Notes: generated by a model not told the origin, from the sequence alone. A stretch of DNA of 43,821 nucleotides from Lachnospiraceae bacterium (GCA_029098105.1 JAQXNR010000034.1:1-43821); one strand, 5' to 3'. Shown: positions 32,762-41,682, counted from the first letter of the stretch. Program-made: numbers and translations.

Positions 32762-32826
32762 AACCCCCTTATTCTGGCAGTCATCCATATTTGTCATGGA
32801 TATTCTTTCCAAAAATCAAGGGGGTT
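32762..32826 (-). promoter_or_regulatory. Terminator/ribosome-binding-site hairpin between deoC and the YwmB-like gene
   Basis: On the minus strand AACCCCCTT (32826-32818) pairs perfectly with AAGGGGGTT (32770-32762), which contains the Shine-Dalgarno of the next gene and is followed by a T-run and then the ATG at 32757. Between the arms lies a smaller hairpin, ATCCAT/ATGGAT. The structure could both terminate the deoC transcript and hide the ribosome binding site. Confidence 0.6.
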
Positions 32827-32838
32827 ATACATTTTTAT

Positions 32839-33492
32839 TTAATCGTTCTGCGCTGTCAGCAGCCGAACCGCGGAGGATGTTCCGATACGTGCACAGCCCA
32901 GGGAAATAAACGTCTCTAAATCTTCTTTACTGGACACACCGCCTGCTGCCTTCATTTTGACGCCTTCTCCAATCATATCTGCGAACAGACGGATATCTTC
33001 AAAAGTGGCTCCTGCCGCGCCAAATCCGGTACTGGTCTTAATGTAATCTGCACCTGCCTCCGTCACAACCTGACACATGGCAATCTTTTCACCTTCTGTC
33101 AGATTACAGGTCTCAATAATCACTTTTAAAATCTTACTGCCACATGCCTGTTTCAGACGTTCAATCTCCTCTTTCACTTTGACAAAATTGCCGTCCTTTA
33201 CATCTCCCTGATTAATCACCATGTCAATCTCATCTGCCCCCTGGGCAATGGCCTGCTTCGTCTCAAATTCCTTTACCTCGGTAGTCTGGTATCCATTGGG
33301 GAATCCGATTACGGTACATATATTCAAATCTGCAAAGGCTTCCCGCACCCGTTTGACATAACTGGGAGGAATACACACCGATGCTGTGTGGTAAGTCAGT
33401 GCCTCCTGGCACAGCGTTTCAATCTGCTCCCAGGTAGCCGTGGGTTTCAATAGTGTATGGTCTATATAAGGGTATATTTCTTCGTTTCTCAC
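32839..33492 (-). CDS. deoC: Deoxyribose-phosphate aldolase
   Basis: 217 residues, class I aldolase TIM barrel. Catalytic residues visible: Asp90 in DEIDMV, the Schiff-base Lys152 in YIKTSTGFG, and Lys181 in KMKAAGG. It cleaves 2-deoxyribose-5-phosphate to glyceraldehyde-3-phosphate and acetaldehyde in nucleoside salvage. It starts with a GTG overlapping the stop of the surface-protein gene (GTGA), with GAGG 8 bases upstream. This is an odd partner for a cell-surface protein, so the coupling may be a chance result of insertion. Confidence 0.95.
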   Translation of the reverse strand: MRNEEIYPYIDHTLLKPTATWEQIETLCQEALTYHTASVCIPPSYVKRVREAFADLNICTVIGFPNGYQTTEVKEFETKQAIAQGADEIDMVINQGDVKDGNFVKVKEEIERLKQACGSKILKVIIETCNLTEGEKIAMCQVVTEAGADYIKTSTGFGAAGATFEDIRLFADMIGEGVKMKAAGGVSSKEDLETFISLGCARIGTSSAVRLLTAQND

Positions 33493-36400
33493 TTTATTTT
33501 ACCTCGTTTCTGTCCTTTTTTCGCAAATACCTTGCGGTAACTCTTTCTACATTTTGACGGCACCTTAATCATAATCCCATCTGCTGTTTTCTTCAAGGCA
33601 TTTTTGCCCACCTTTTTGAGTTTCGAAGATTTCACGGTCAGAGTCGCCAGTTTTCCATCTTTATAAAAAGCATATTTGCCCAGAGAGACTACCTTTTTGC
33701 CCAAAGTTACCTTCTCCAGTTTGGGGCAGGCGGCAAAAGCATATTTTCCAATTGTTTTGACATTGTCGCCGCCAGCAATGCTTTTTATTTTTTTATGTTT
33801 ATAAAATGCCTGATTACCTACTCGGTCCACTAAATAGTGAAATCCGTTAATGGTGACATAAACCGGAATGTTTGCCGTCTTAAGGCGGGGATTCACTACC
33901 CGGTTCAATTCCACGAAGCCTCCCGCCACAGTCGATTTCGTCACCTTGTACCGGTAGTTTCCGATTGTGTAGTATTGCCCTGTTTTCGGTTTTTCCCAAC
34001 CGTCAAAGTAAGAAATAACTTCGCCGTAGGAATTCACCTGAGGAGTCTGGTAATCCACCCCACTGCCCGGCACCTCTACGGGAAGTAATGGTGCACCACC
34101 GGATGGTGCCGATGTGGGCTCCTGCTGGGTATTTTCCTCAGTGGAATTCCCTGTGTGTTCTCCCTCCCCCGCCTCTTCCTGTTGCGCTGTCTTCTTCACC
34201 TTGACCTGCCGGGTAATCACATCGGTCATTGCCTTGGTACGGGCATCCTGTATATAGAAATGCAGCGTATAAGTATCAAATTCCTGAATTGCCTGAAAGG
34301 TAATGCCTTCTTCTGAATAAGTCCCATTCAGGCGGCTCCCCATCAGGTATCCCCCCTTCGGTACAATCTGCACCGAATCTAAAAAATAGCCATCCGCTTC
34401 CTCCCCCAGCAGTACATACATGTCTTCCGATGCAGGAAGGTAGGTGATAGAAAAAGGAAGTGTTACGGACCCACTGTAATTCCCTCCATTGCTGGCAGTG
34501 ACAACAGCCTGTGCCATACTTTGCTCTGTTGTCAGGTTTTGGTTGTTTTCGTAACGAACCTCATAGTCACTTTCTTTCATTAACCGGATTTCCGAATCCG
34601 CCGCACAAACCCCGGGAGCAACTGCCTCTCCGGTATAATACTGCGCCGGGATTTCCCCAAACAATTCTTTTGCTAGAGGCTTTTTCGTAATCGTCAGGGA
34701 AAAGGCGGGAGAATCTTTTGTTTTCCCGCTGGGAGCTGTTACCCGGCAAAACAGACTGTAACTTCCCACCGACAAATCCACAGGAACAGCATAGGAATTC
34801 CCGGTCTCCCCCGACAGTTCCCGCTCCTGCCCCTGTTCCACAATATACCACTGGTATAACAGGCTGTTCGTTTCCTCCGACATACTTCCCAGTGCCTTTA
34901 TGGAAAATGCTTCTCCCTGGTATACTCTGCCATACTCCAGACTGTATTCCTGCTCCTCACACTGAATGTCAATCCGCCCTTCTGCATCATACCAGGCATA
35001 CAGGTAACTATCCTCCTGTACCACAAAGCCCTCTGTAATCAGGGTTTTCCCCACTTCACTTGCCGGGGTTTTCGTCCAGCCCACAAAATAATGGGGCTCC
35101 TGGGCATCCGATGCATTCTGGGGATACACCGGGTATCCCTGAGGCAATGTCACTGTATATCCGGCATTCCCATACTTCTCTACCAACAGCCCATCCTTTT
35201 CATAAACCTGGTTTACATTAATAGCAGCATACCGGTACACTTGAAGTTGTTGCTTTTCCCCATCGCTTTTTCCCTCTGCAAAATGAGGAGTCAGTTGGCT
35301 TTTTCCTGCCGTCCCTTCTGTGGACAGTTTCTGACACCAGATTAAATCCTGGGAACGCAAAGTTACATCCTGAATCCCATCACTGCCAGTAAGACTGTCC
35401 GTTGCCTTGTAATCACTGGCAGCAATTCCCCGGTCTCCCTGCTGGGCAGATGCCTGCTGCAACAGCCAGGCTACTTTTCCGCCGGAAAACGCCTTCGTAT
35501 CCAGTCCCACCACAGAATTATCCTCATCCTCCCGTCCCTCATACTGATTGGTTCCGGTCTGCATATAATATGCCACTTGTACCCCTGCTGTCTGCTCTTC
35601 ATCGTAGTAACAGTCTGCCAGAGAAACCTTTTCCTGCTCCCCATTGACCTGTCGTGCCGCTGCCACGCCACCGCAAATACCACCAGCAAAAACATTGACC
35701 GAACCGGAACTGTCCACCGCCCGGTCACAGGAAGCATAACAGCGGTAAATTTCTGTCCCCAGTGTAGCCGAAGCATAGTCTGCCGCAGTTCCCACTGTAA
35801 TCACATCCGCATAGCCCGCAATTCCGCCGGAAAAACTGCCCCGTCCAATCACCGTTCCCGTCACATAACAATTTATCATTTTTGTGCCCAGCGCCACACC
35901 GCAGATTCCACCCACCCGGTCCTTGCCGGAAAGAGCCACATTTTCCAGTCCCAGACGACAAATCCGGGCTCCATAGGTGCAGCCAAACAACCCCATATAA
36001 GAAGTCCCTGACGCCTGAAGTCCGGTAATCACATGGTACTGACCGTCAAAACTGCCCTTATACGCTTCTTTGTAGCGCTCCCCTTCCTCGGTTGTTCCTG
36101 TATTCATCCCTCCTATCGGCGTCCAGTTCTCTCCCGTCATGTCAATATCTGCCAGCAATACTGCCGAAGCCTTTGTCGGGTCTGCCGTAGAAGCGCCATA
36201 TTCCACCTGCCCATTTACATAATCAGAAAACCATTTCAGGTGCATCGCATTTTTTATTTGAAAAACACCCCGGGCATCCTCTCCCGGTATCACGCTGATG
36301 CGGTTTACCGTAACATGGGCATCCTCTGTAATTTGGTTTCCGTCAAACATCTCACCTGCTTTTTCTGTGTCGGCATAGAAAAACTCATAAGTATATCCAC

Positions 36401-37913
36401 TCTCACCACAAACCGGGAGAACCGTACTGCTATTACAGTACACCTCGTCCTCATAGTCTCCTTCATAAGTAATTTGGTAAACTTCATTACTTCTTTCTTC
36501 ATTCAGAAAAACAGGCGCGTCCTCATCGCCCAACTGCTGCCCGTAAACAACTGGTACGGTCAGCCCAAACGCCTGGTACACTTCTGCTTTGGAACCATGG
36601 TTCAGCCAATATGCCACTTTTCCTGATGCAAAAACAGTTGGTGTTGCACCGGGAATCTGGGAATACTCGAGTGTCGACATGTCTATCGTATCCCTTTCTC
36701 CCATATAATAGCAGTTATAGGCAACCGGGTAGTATGCACCGGTTGTCTGCTCCCCTTCCGTCACCTCATAGTAGTAATTGTTTATTTCCTTTCCCGTTGC
36801 CTCAGAAATTCCCGTTGTAGGCACTTCACCAAAGCCCTTTTTTTCATACCCACTACCATAACAGTTAATGAAATACCCCCCAGTTGCCTTCCCAGCCAAT
36901 GCTCCAATATAGGCACCGGATTCGCTGCTGGAAACCTGCGCCCGGCTATAGCAGTTGATGACCAGCCCATAAGTGGCATTCCGATTGCCACCACAAGTTC
37001 CCACCAACCCTCCGGAATAACTGTGTACACTCGTAGCAGATGCCCCTCTGACGGAACCCTCTACCCGGCAATGGGTGACAATACCATTGTTCTGTCCCAC
37101 TAAGCCCCCGGCACCCATAACCGATTCCAGTTGGACATCACACCAGCAATTTTCCACCTCTCCCTGAATGGTGGACTGGTTTGCATTGGTTCCCAGCAGT
37201 CCCCCCGCCACAGAACCACTGCCCTTTATAACACCGGAAAATCCACAGTTGTAAATCCGTCCACCCCGGTTTACTCCTGCAATGCTTCCCAGATTTGTAG
37301 CCGTACTGGCAAAATAACTGTTTTCGATATCCAAATTAAAAATCCTGCCACGGTAAGTATTGGAATTCCATGTCCCAACTCCAATTTCTGAAAAGAATCC
37401 ATGATTACTTGCGGACGTTGTCGTCTCCACATTCAGGTACAACCCCGAGATGGAATGCCCCTGCCCGTCAAATTGTCCCGCATATTTATGGGTACTATCC
37501 CCAATCGGTGTCCAGGAAATCAATTCACTCAAATCCCCTGTCAGTTCCCCATTTTGTATATTAAGTGACTGCACCATAATATCATCGGTAAGTTTGGCAT
37601 TCAGAGGAACATACCCCTTGGTATTCTGGGTATCATACCCATTTACTTCCTGAGCAAACCAATACAATTCCGCCGCATCAGAAATCAAATACCATGCCAC
37701 CCCATTCTCATCCACCTGCATAGAAGGTGTGACCGGAACCACTTCCTCTGCTGCTCGCCGGGGCAATTTTGCCACTGGATTTTCACCATTCTTCTGTCCT
37801 TTGTCTCCCATCACCCTCAAGGAGAAAGGCAAAGAAAAAACGAGCACCGCAAAAAACATTACTGTCAGCACCCGTTTTGTTATTTCTCTATATTTTCTCT
37901 GATTCATCCTCAT
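33489..37913 (-). CDS. Large multidomain cell-surface protein (GLUG repeats, InlB-like repeat, LRR_5)
   Basis: 1474 residues. Signal peptide about 14-36. Two blocks of beta-helix-like GLUG repeats (about 90-400 and 560-800), for example GQFDGQGHSISGLYLN, GGLLGTN and GGLVGQNNGIVTHCRVEGS. Next come a Flg_new/InlB B-repeat-like module (about 950-1010, YFVGWTKTPASE), two Ig-like modules (about 1020-1160) and a low-complexity Glu/Thr/Pro linker (about 1265-1300). LRR_5-type repeats with a Lys-rich end complete it (about 1370-1474, KLEKVTLGKKVVSLGKYAF). No LPxTG or membrane anchor is seen, so wall binding by the basic end is possible. Ligand unknown, probably adhesin-like. The start codon has only a weak AGG upstream (ATG at 37907 is an alternative). 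Confidence 0.85.
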   Translation of the reverse strand: MRMNQRKYREITKRVLTVMFFAVLVFSLPFSLRVMGDKGQKNGENPVAKLPRRAAEEVVPVTPSMQVDENGVAWYLISDAAELYWFAQEVNGYDTQNTKGYVPLNAKLTDDIMVQSLNIQNGELTGDLSELISWTPIGDSTHKYAGQFDGQGHSISGLYLNVETTTSASNHGFFSEIGVGTWNSNTYRGRIFNLDIENSYFASTATNLGSIAGVNRGGRIYNCGFSGVIKGSGSVAGGLLGTNANQSTIQGEVENCWCDVQLESVMGAGGLVGQNNGIVTHCRVEGSVRGASATSVHSYSGGLVGTCGGNRNATYGLVINCYSRAQVSSSESGAYIGALAGKATGGYFINCYGSGYEKKGFGEVPTTGISEATGKEINNYYYEVTEGEQTTGAYYPVAYNCYYMGERDTIDMSTLEYSQIPGATPTVFASGKVAYWLNHGSKAEVYQAFGLTVPVVYGQQLGDEDAPVFLNEERSNEVYQITYEGDYEDEVYCNSSTVLPVCGESGYTYEFFYADTEKAGEMFDGNQITEDAHVTVNRISVIPGEDARGVFQIKNAMHLKWFSDYVNGQVEYGASTADPTKASAVLLADIDMTGENWTPIGGMNTGTTEEGERYKEAYKGSFDGQYHVITGLQASGTSYMGLFGCTYGARICRLGLENVALSGKDRVGGICGVALGTKMINCYVTGTVIGRGSFSGGIAGYADVITVGTAADYASATLGTEIYRCYASCDRAVDSSGSVNVFAGGICGGVAAARQVNGEQEKVSLADCYYDEEQTAGVQVAYYMQTGTNQYEGREDEDNSVVGLDTKAFSGGKVAWLLQQASAQQGDRGIAASDYKATDSLTGSDGIQDVTLRSQDLIWCQKLSTEGTAGKSQLTPHFAEGKSDGEKQQLQVYRYAAINVNQVYEKDGLLVEKYGNAGYTVTLPQGYPVYPQNASDAQEPHYFVGWTKTPASEVGKTLITEGFVVQEDSYLYAWYDAEGRIDIQCEEQEYSLEYGRVYQGEAFSIKALGSMSEETNSLLYQWYIVEQGQERELSGETGNSYAVPVDLSVGSYSLFCRVTAPSGKTKDSPAFSLTITKKPLAKELFGEIPAQYYTGEAVAPGVCAADSEIRLMKESDYEVRYENNQNLTTEQSMAQAVVTASNGGNYSGSVTLPFSITYLPASEDMYVLLGEEADGYFLDSVQIVPKGGYLMGSRLNGTYSEEGITFQAIQEFDTYTLHFYIQDARTKAMTDVITRQVKVKKTAQQEEAGEGEHTGNSTEENTQQEPTSAPSGGAPLLPVEVPGSGVDYQTPQVNSYGEVISYFDGWEKPKTGQYYTIGNYRYKVTKSTVAGGFVELNRVVNPRLKTANIPVYVTINGFHYLVDRVGNQAFYKHKKIKSIAGGDNVKTIGKYAFAACPKLEKVTLGKKVVSLGKYAFYKDGKLATLTVKSSKLKKVGKNALKKTADGIMIKVPSKCRKSYRKVFAKKGQKRGKIK

Positions 37914-38009
37914 CGACCATCCATTTCATCATTAAGATTGCTGCTACACAGAATTTGCTGCAGCTTTGCTTTGCTCTATGAAATATATCGACCGATTGTC
38001 CCAATAGAA

Positions 38010-38441
38010 TTAGATTTCTTCAATTTTCCCGATTCTTCTCACATGTCGCTCATCGTTGGAAAACGGAGTATCCAGAAACGTATCTACAATCTTAAGCGCC
38101 AGTCCCGGTCCAATTACCCGGGCACCCATGGCAAGCATATTGGCATTGTTGTGCTCCTTTGTCGCCGCCGCACTGAAACAATCGTGACAGAGTGCAGCCC
38201 GGATTCCCGGCACTTTATTAGCGGCAATGGAAATCCCGATTCCTGTGCCACAAATTAAAATTCCACATTCACATTCTCCCTGGGCAACCGCATGTGCCGC
38301 CTTATGAGCAAAATCCGGGTAATCGCAGGACTCCTCGCTATAACAGCCATAGTCCTTATACTCCAGTCCCCGTTCCTCCAAATGCTTTTTAATCTCCTGT
38401 TTCAAACCATATCCACCATGATCACTCGCCAATGCTATCAT
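38010..38441 (-). CDS. rpiB: Ribose-5-phosphate isomerase B
   Basis: 143 residues. Typical RpiB: IALASDHGGYGLKQ at the N-terminus, Asp-Tyr-Pro-Asp in the loop, catalytic Cys64 in ICGTGIGIS, and the anion-binding HxxNNANML segment. It interconverts ribose-5-phosphate and ribulose-5-phosphate. It is the last of three tightly spaced genes, sua5-ywlE-like-rpiB, the same order as ywlC-ywlE-ywlF in Bacillus. Confidence 0.95.
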   Translation of the reverse strand: MIALASDHGGYGLKQEIKKHLEERGLEYKDYGCYSEESCDYPDFAHKAAHAVAQGECECGILICGTGIGISIAANKVPGIRAALCHDCFSAAATKEHNNANMLAMGARVIGPGLALKIVDTFLDTPFSNDERHVRRIGKIEEI

Positions 38442-38462
38442 TTTCTTTCCTCCATTCTTTCT

Positions 38463-38921
38463 CTAATCCAGTTCTCCCATGTGAGTCACTGATATCTTTT
38501 CCAACAACCGCTTCAGTTCCCGGAAACAGTATTCATAATCCATCAATTCCTTGCCGTAAGGATCCAACACACTGCCTTCCTCTCCTGCCAATTCTTTTAA
38601 GGTGTAAACCCGGTCTGTATTTTCGTAGGATTCCCCAATCCGCTGCTTTACCAGTTCATCCATTACAATTACCACGTCACTGCTGTCAATATCGGACTGT
38701 TCCAACTGAAATACACAGTCAAATTCCAAAGGCACCTCATTATTCTCCAAAATCTGTACCACCTTGGAATTCACCGGCTCCGGAAACAAAACTACCATTC
38801 CCCGCGCTTTCACTTCCATGCCTGCGCTGCCACTTTTTTTCAACTGATTGTCCAGTATCGCTTTTGCCATAACCTCTCTGCCAGAGTCTCCTCTGCCAAC
38901 AAATAAAATACAATATGCCAT
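38463..38921 (-). CDS. YwlE-like low-molecular-weight phosphatase fold without catalytic Cys
   Basis: 152 residues. The family P-loop, normally VCxGNxCRSP, reads VGRGDSGREV: the nucleophile Cys is Gly9, the second Cys is Gly14 (both codons GGC), and the anion-binding Arg15 is kept. The general-acid loop is kept (Asp120 in VLDPYG). The start and length fit the family and the reading frame is intact, so this looks like a maintained but non-catalytic protein rather than a decayed gene. The gene order around it (sua5, this gene, rpiB) is that of Bacillus ywlC-ywlE-ywlF, where YwlE is a protein-arginine phosphatase acting against the McsB/ClpC system. MecA, a ClpC adaptor, is encoded 3 kb away. 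Confidence 0.8.
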   Translation of the reverse strand: MAYCILFVGRGDSGREVMAKAILDNQLKKSGSAGMEVKARGMVVLFPEPVNSKVVQILENNEVPLEFDCVFQLEQSDIDSSDVVIVMDELVKQRIGESYENTDRVYTLKELAGEEGSVLDPYGKELMDYEYCFRELKRLLEKISVTHMGELD

Positions 38922-38936
38922 AACTTCACCTCGGCT

Positions 38937-40007
38937 TTAATTCAAGTGTAATACATGGTATCCCGCTGCCTTCAGCAGCCGATTCATAATTGCCTGTCCC
39001 AGTTGTTCCCGCTCAAAACTTTCACAATAAATCATCTCTATGCCCCGGGTATCCATCTCCCGTAAGATGGCAAACAAGTTATGGGCAACCGACTCTTCAT
39101 CCTGCCTGCTACCAATCGTCACAACGAGGGGCGCTTTATAGCAGTCCCTGCTCTCCTTCGTAGCAATCACTGCCACTTTCTTGTTCTGTCCCATGGCTTC
39201 TTCCACCAATTGGTTAATCCGGGTGCTGACCTGCTCCATACTCCCGCCTTCTACCAGTATAAGTTGTCCCTTAGGCGCATAGTGCTTATATTTCATTCCG
39301 GGCGCTTTCGCCACCAGATGCTCCTGAACATGTTCCTCCAAAATCGCCGGATCCACTTCTATACGTCCCAGAATTCCGGCAATCTGTTCCTTCGTAATAT
39401 ACCCGGGGCGCAGAATAACAGGAGTCTTCCCTGACACATCTATAATTGTGGACTCCAGCCCGATGGCAACCGGTCCACCGTCCAGAATCATATCAATTCT
39501 TCCATCCAAATCCTCTATTACATGTTCGGCCCGGGTTGGACTTGGGCGTCCGGAAAGATTCGCACTTGGGGCCGCCACATAGACTCCAGATTCCCGTATT
39601 AACCGCAGAGCAACCGGATGGCTTGGAAACCGGACAGCCACTGTGTCAAGTCCTCCCGTTGTTTCTTTGGGAACCATCTCCTGCTTTTCAAAAATCAACG
39701 TCATCGGTCCCGGCCAAAACGCCTTCATCAGTTTATGGGCATCTTCTGACACATTCTTTGCCAGTTTGTCCACCGCATCGAAATCTCCAATATGCACAAT
39801 AAGAGGATTGTCACTAGGCCGACCCTTTGCCGCATAAATATTCTGGGCAGCACAGGGCATCAGAGCATCTCCCCCCAGACCATAGACCGTCTCTGTGGGA
39901 AAAGCCACCAGACCACCTTTCTTTAATATTCGGGATGCCTCGCAAAATATTTCTGCATCTTCCGGCTTTTCCCGTTCCAAATCAATCCTTTTAATTATTG
40001 TTTCCAT
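38937..40007 (-). CDS. Threonylcarbamoyl-AMP synthase (Sua5/YwlC type)
   Basis: 356 residues. An N-terminal YrdC domain (about 10-205) with ILKKGGLVAFPTETVYGLG, the KGRPSDNPL motif and SANLSGRPSPT, and a C-terminal Sua5 domain (about 225-350), joined by the linker with SPGMKYKHYAPK-like sequence (here APGMKYKHYAPKG). It makes threonylcarbamoyl-adenylate for the universal t6A37 modification of ANN-decoding tRNAs. It is the first gene of the operon with the YwlE-like and rpiB genes (gaps 15 and 21 bases). Confidence 0.95.
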   Translation of the reverse strand: METIIKRIDLEREKPEDAEIFCEASRILKKGGLVAFPTETVYGLGGDALMPCAAQNIYAAKGRPSDNPLIVHIGDFDAVDKLAKNVSEDAHKLMKAFWPGPMTLIFEKQEMVPKETTGGLDTVAVRFPSHPVALRLIRESGVYVAAPSANLSGRPSPTRAEHVIEDLDGRIDMILDGGPVAIGLESTIIDVSGKTPVILRPGYITKEQIAGILGRIEVDPAILEEHVQEHLVAKAPGMKYKHYAPKGQLILVEGGSMEQVSTRINQLVEEAMGQNKKVAVIATKESRDCYKAPLVVTIGSRQDEESVAHNLFAILREMDTRGIEMIYCESFEREQLGQAIMNRLLKAAGYHVLHLN

Positions 40008-40147
40008 TTCTATCCATCACCATTCCATTAGGATTATATAGTTCCTGCAAACGTCCATATCATAACACAATCTCTTGATTCTTTCCACCTTTTCATTCTA
40101 AGAATTATACTTTTTTCATAAGATATACAAAAAAGCGAAAAAAATTT

Positions 40148-40882
40148 ATGAAAAAAGCAATACCCTTACTGGCACTGACCGCAATGGTGCTGACAGGCTT
40201 CACTCTGCACAACCAGCGGGACCAGATTTACCTTGCCACTTTAAAAATTCAGAAAAATCCCGCCACGGTTGTTCTTGATGCCGGTCATGGCGGTAGTGAC
40301 CCGGGCAAAATCGGAGTGAATCAAGTTCGGGAAAAGGATATCAATCTGTCAATTACTCTAAAGTGCAAAAAAATTCTGGAAAAGCAAAACATTACTGTAG
40401 TACTCACCCGTCAGGACGATTCCGGTCTGTACTCAGACTCGGATTCCAACAAAAAGACAGCAGATTTAAAGAAGAGACGGGAAATTATAGAAACAGCAAA
40501 GGCAGACCTGGCAGTCAGCATTCATCAAAACAGTTACCCGGCACCTTCCATATTTGGAGGACAGGTATTTTATTATGCTAATTCTGCCCAGGGAGAACTA
40601 CTGGCAGGCTACCTTCAAAAGTCAATTCTCTCCTGCAATCCCGCCAACACCCGCTCCATCAAAGCAAATACGGATTACTATATTTTAAAATCCGGCTCCT
40701 GCCCCGTAGTCATCTGTGAATGCGGCTTCCTCTCCAATCCGGAAGAATGTGCAAAATTAAACTCTGACGCCTATCAGGAACAGATGGCAAAAGCCATTGC
40801 CACCGGAATATTAAGTTATCTCTACCATTGCGACAATTCCACAGGGCAAGAGCCCTATACTGCCACAACACAATCAAAATAG
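40148..40882 (+). CDS. cwlD: N-acetylmuramoyl-L-alanine amidase (CwlD-like)
   Basis: 244 residues. A membrane/signal segment at about 4-20 and an Amidase_3 domain (about 38-228). Zinc ligands visible: His47 in DAGHGG, Glu62 in REKD, His126 in SIHQN; catalytic Glu191 in CECGFLSN. The SDSDSNKKTADLKKRREI segment is typical of CwlD. CwlD removes stem peptides from MurNAc during cortex synthesis, before PdaA acts; a PdaA-like gene is at 6674. The ribosome binding site is weak (purine-rich, no clear AGGAGG). Transcription ends near a hairpin at 40886-40905. Confidence 0.85.
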   Translation: MKKAIPLLALTAMVLTGFTLHNQRDQIYLATLKIQKNPATVVLDAGHGGSDPGKIGVNQVREKDINLSITLKCKKILEKQNITVVLTRQDDSGLYSDSDSNKKTADLKKRREIIETAKADLAVSIHQNSYPAPSIFGGQVFYYANSAQGELLAGYLQKSILSCNPANTRSIKANTDYYILKSGSCPVVICECGFLSNPEECAKLNSDAYQEQMAKAIATGILSYLYHCDNSTGQEPYTATTQSK

Positions 40883-41401
40883 TTTGGCGCAGATTTCTCT
40901 GCGCCACGTCAAATATTTCATGTGGGAATTATGCATACATTGTTTCTAAGGGTATTCGTATTATGGGAATCCCATGTACAGTGGGTGTATGAATTGTGAT
41001 TCCAACTAAAATCCTGTTTGGCAAACAGCCGAACACCCTTATGTATTACTGTGTGTTCAATGTATCCAATCAATTATACTTCCTCATATACAAAATAAGA
41101 ATTGTGCTTCGCATCCCTCCTTTCGTTCTCTCGCAGCCGAATCAAAAACTGTGCCGCCTGGGCAATTACTTTCCTCTGTTCGGACTGTGGTAGTTGTTAG
41201 AGAATTCCTTTGATGCTAACCGGTTAAAATTACAAATCTGTCTGTTTGTGCTAATTCTTAACGAAGGGTCATTCTGGCATCGTGTGATAATAAAACTGGA
41301 ACTCTCTCAAGCAATTCACCCCCATCCTTTTCCAATTTGAATTTACATTCGTAGTAACCGACCGCTCTCCAGCAGCCGTAAAAAGTGGCGAATCACTTTA
41401 C
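40876..41401 (-). ncRNA. Candidate large structured noncoding RNA, ~525 nt
   Basis: This stretch lies between the 3' ends of convergent cwlD and mecA, so it serves as promoter for neither. A minus-strand promoter (TAGACA, 17, TACACT) places transcription start just before a first hairpin (41399-41382). Stems, plus coordinates: 41378-41359 (8 pairs, G-U included); 41262-41223 (long hairpin); 41187-41179 with 41141-41134; 41065-41058 with 40942-40935; 41041-41030 with 40958-40947 (12 pairs, one G-U); 41028-41014; 40905-40886 with a GAAA loop. Several contain G-U pairs that would be A-C mismatches on the plus strand, which sets the direction. No convincing ORF is present. I cannot assign a known class; size recalls OLE or ROOL RNAs. 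Confidence 0.5.
40886..40905. terminator. Terminal GNRA-loop hairpin at the cwlD 3' end
   Basis: GGCGCAGA pairs perfectly with TCTGCGCC. On the plus strand the loop is TTTC; on the minus strand it is the GNRA tetraloop GAAA. Neither side has a long T-run (plus: ACGTCAAATATTT; minus: AAACTATTTTG), so it is a weak terminator for either direction and a likely last stem of the minus-strand RNA. Confidence 0.55.
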
Positions 41402-41407
41402 AATAAC

Positions 41408-41436
41408 AGTGTACTATTTAATTGTTATTCTGTCTA
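41408..41436 (-). promoter_or_regulatory. Promoter candidate for the structured RNA
   Basis: Minus-strand TAGACA (41431-41436), 17-base spacer, TACACT (41408-41413). The predicted start, near 41401, coincides with the first RNA hairpin. Sequence from here to 41643 shows nothing else that I can support. Confidence 0.5.
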
Positions 41437-41643
41437 AATCTTTGTTATTGTCATATTCACAACGACAACTTGTTATTACGACCTTTTTTGCGTTTCTTCC
41501 TTATTCATTCTGTCGAACACCGTCGAGCATTGCAGAATTTGTGTGTATAGATGGTAAGCATTTATTTTTCTTGCCTATAATTAACACAATCGTTTCCTTG
41601 TACATTCTTGAAAAATTTGATGTTAGAATTATTTTAGAAATCG

Positions 41644-41682
41644 AAAAAGCAGCGAACCGTTTTGACGGTTCCCTGCTTTTTT
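41644..41682. terminator. Bidirectional terminator after mecA
   Basis: AAAAAGCAG-C-GAACCGT pairs with ACGGTTC-C-CTGCTTTTT around TTTG, with A/T runs on both sides. It terminates mecA (stop at 41744). Confidence 0.9.

Noticed and set aside
41074-41196. Minus-strand open stretch that reads like protein (QRKVIAQAAQFLIRLRENER)
   Set aside because: No start codon with a ribosome binding site, closed by stops after ~40 codons, and it lies inside the helices of the RNA candidate. A gene remnant cannot be fully excluded.
40876-41401. RNase P RNA or tmRNA
   Set aside because: A GAGGAAAGT segment on the minus strand recalls RNase P, but the rest of the conserved core and the tmRNA ends and tag frame are absent.
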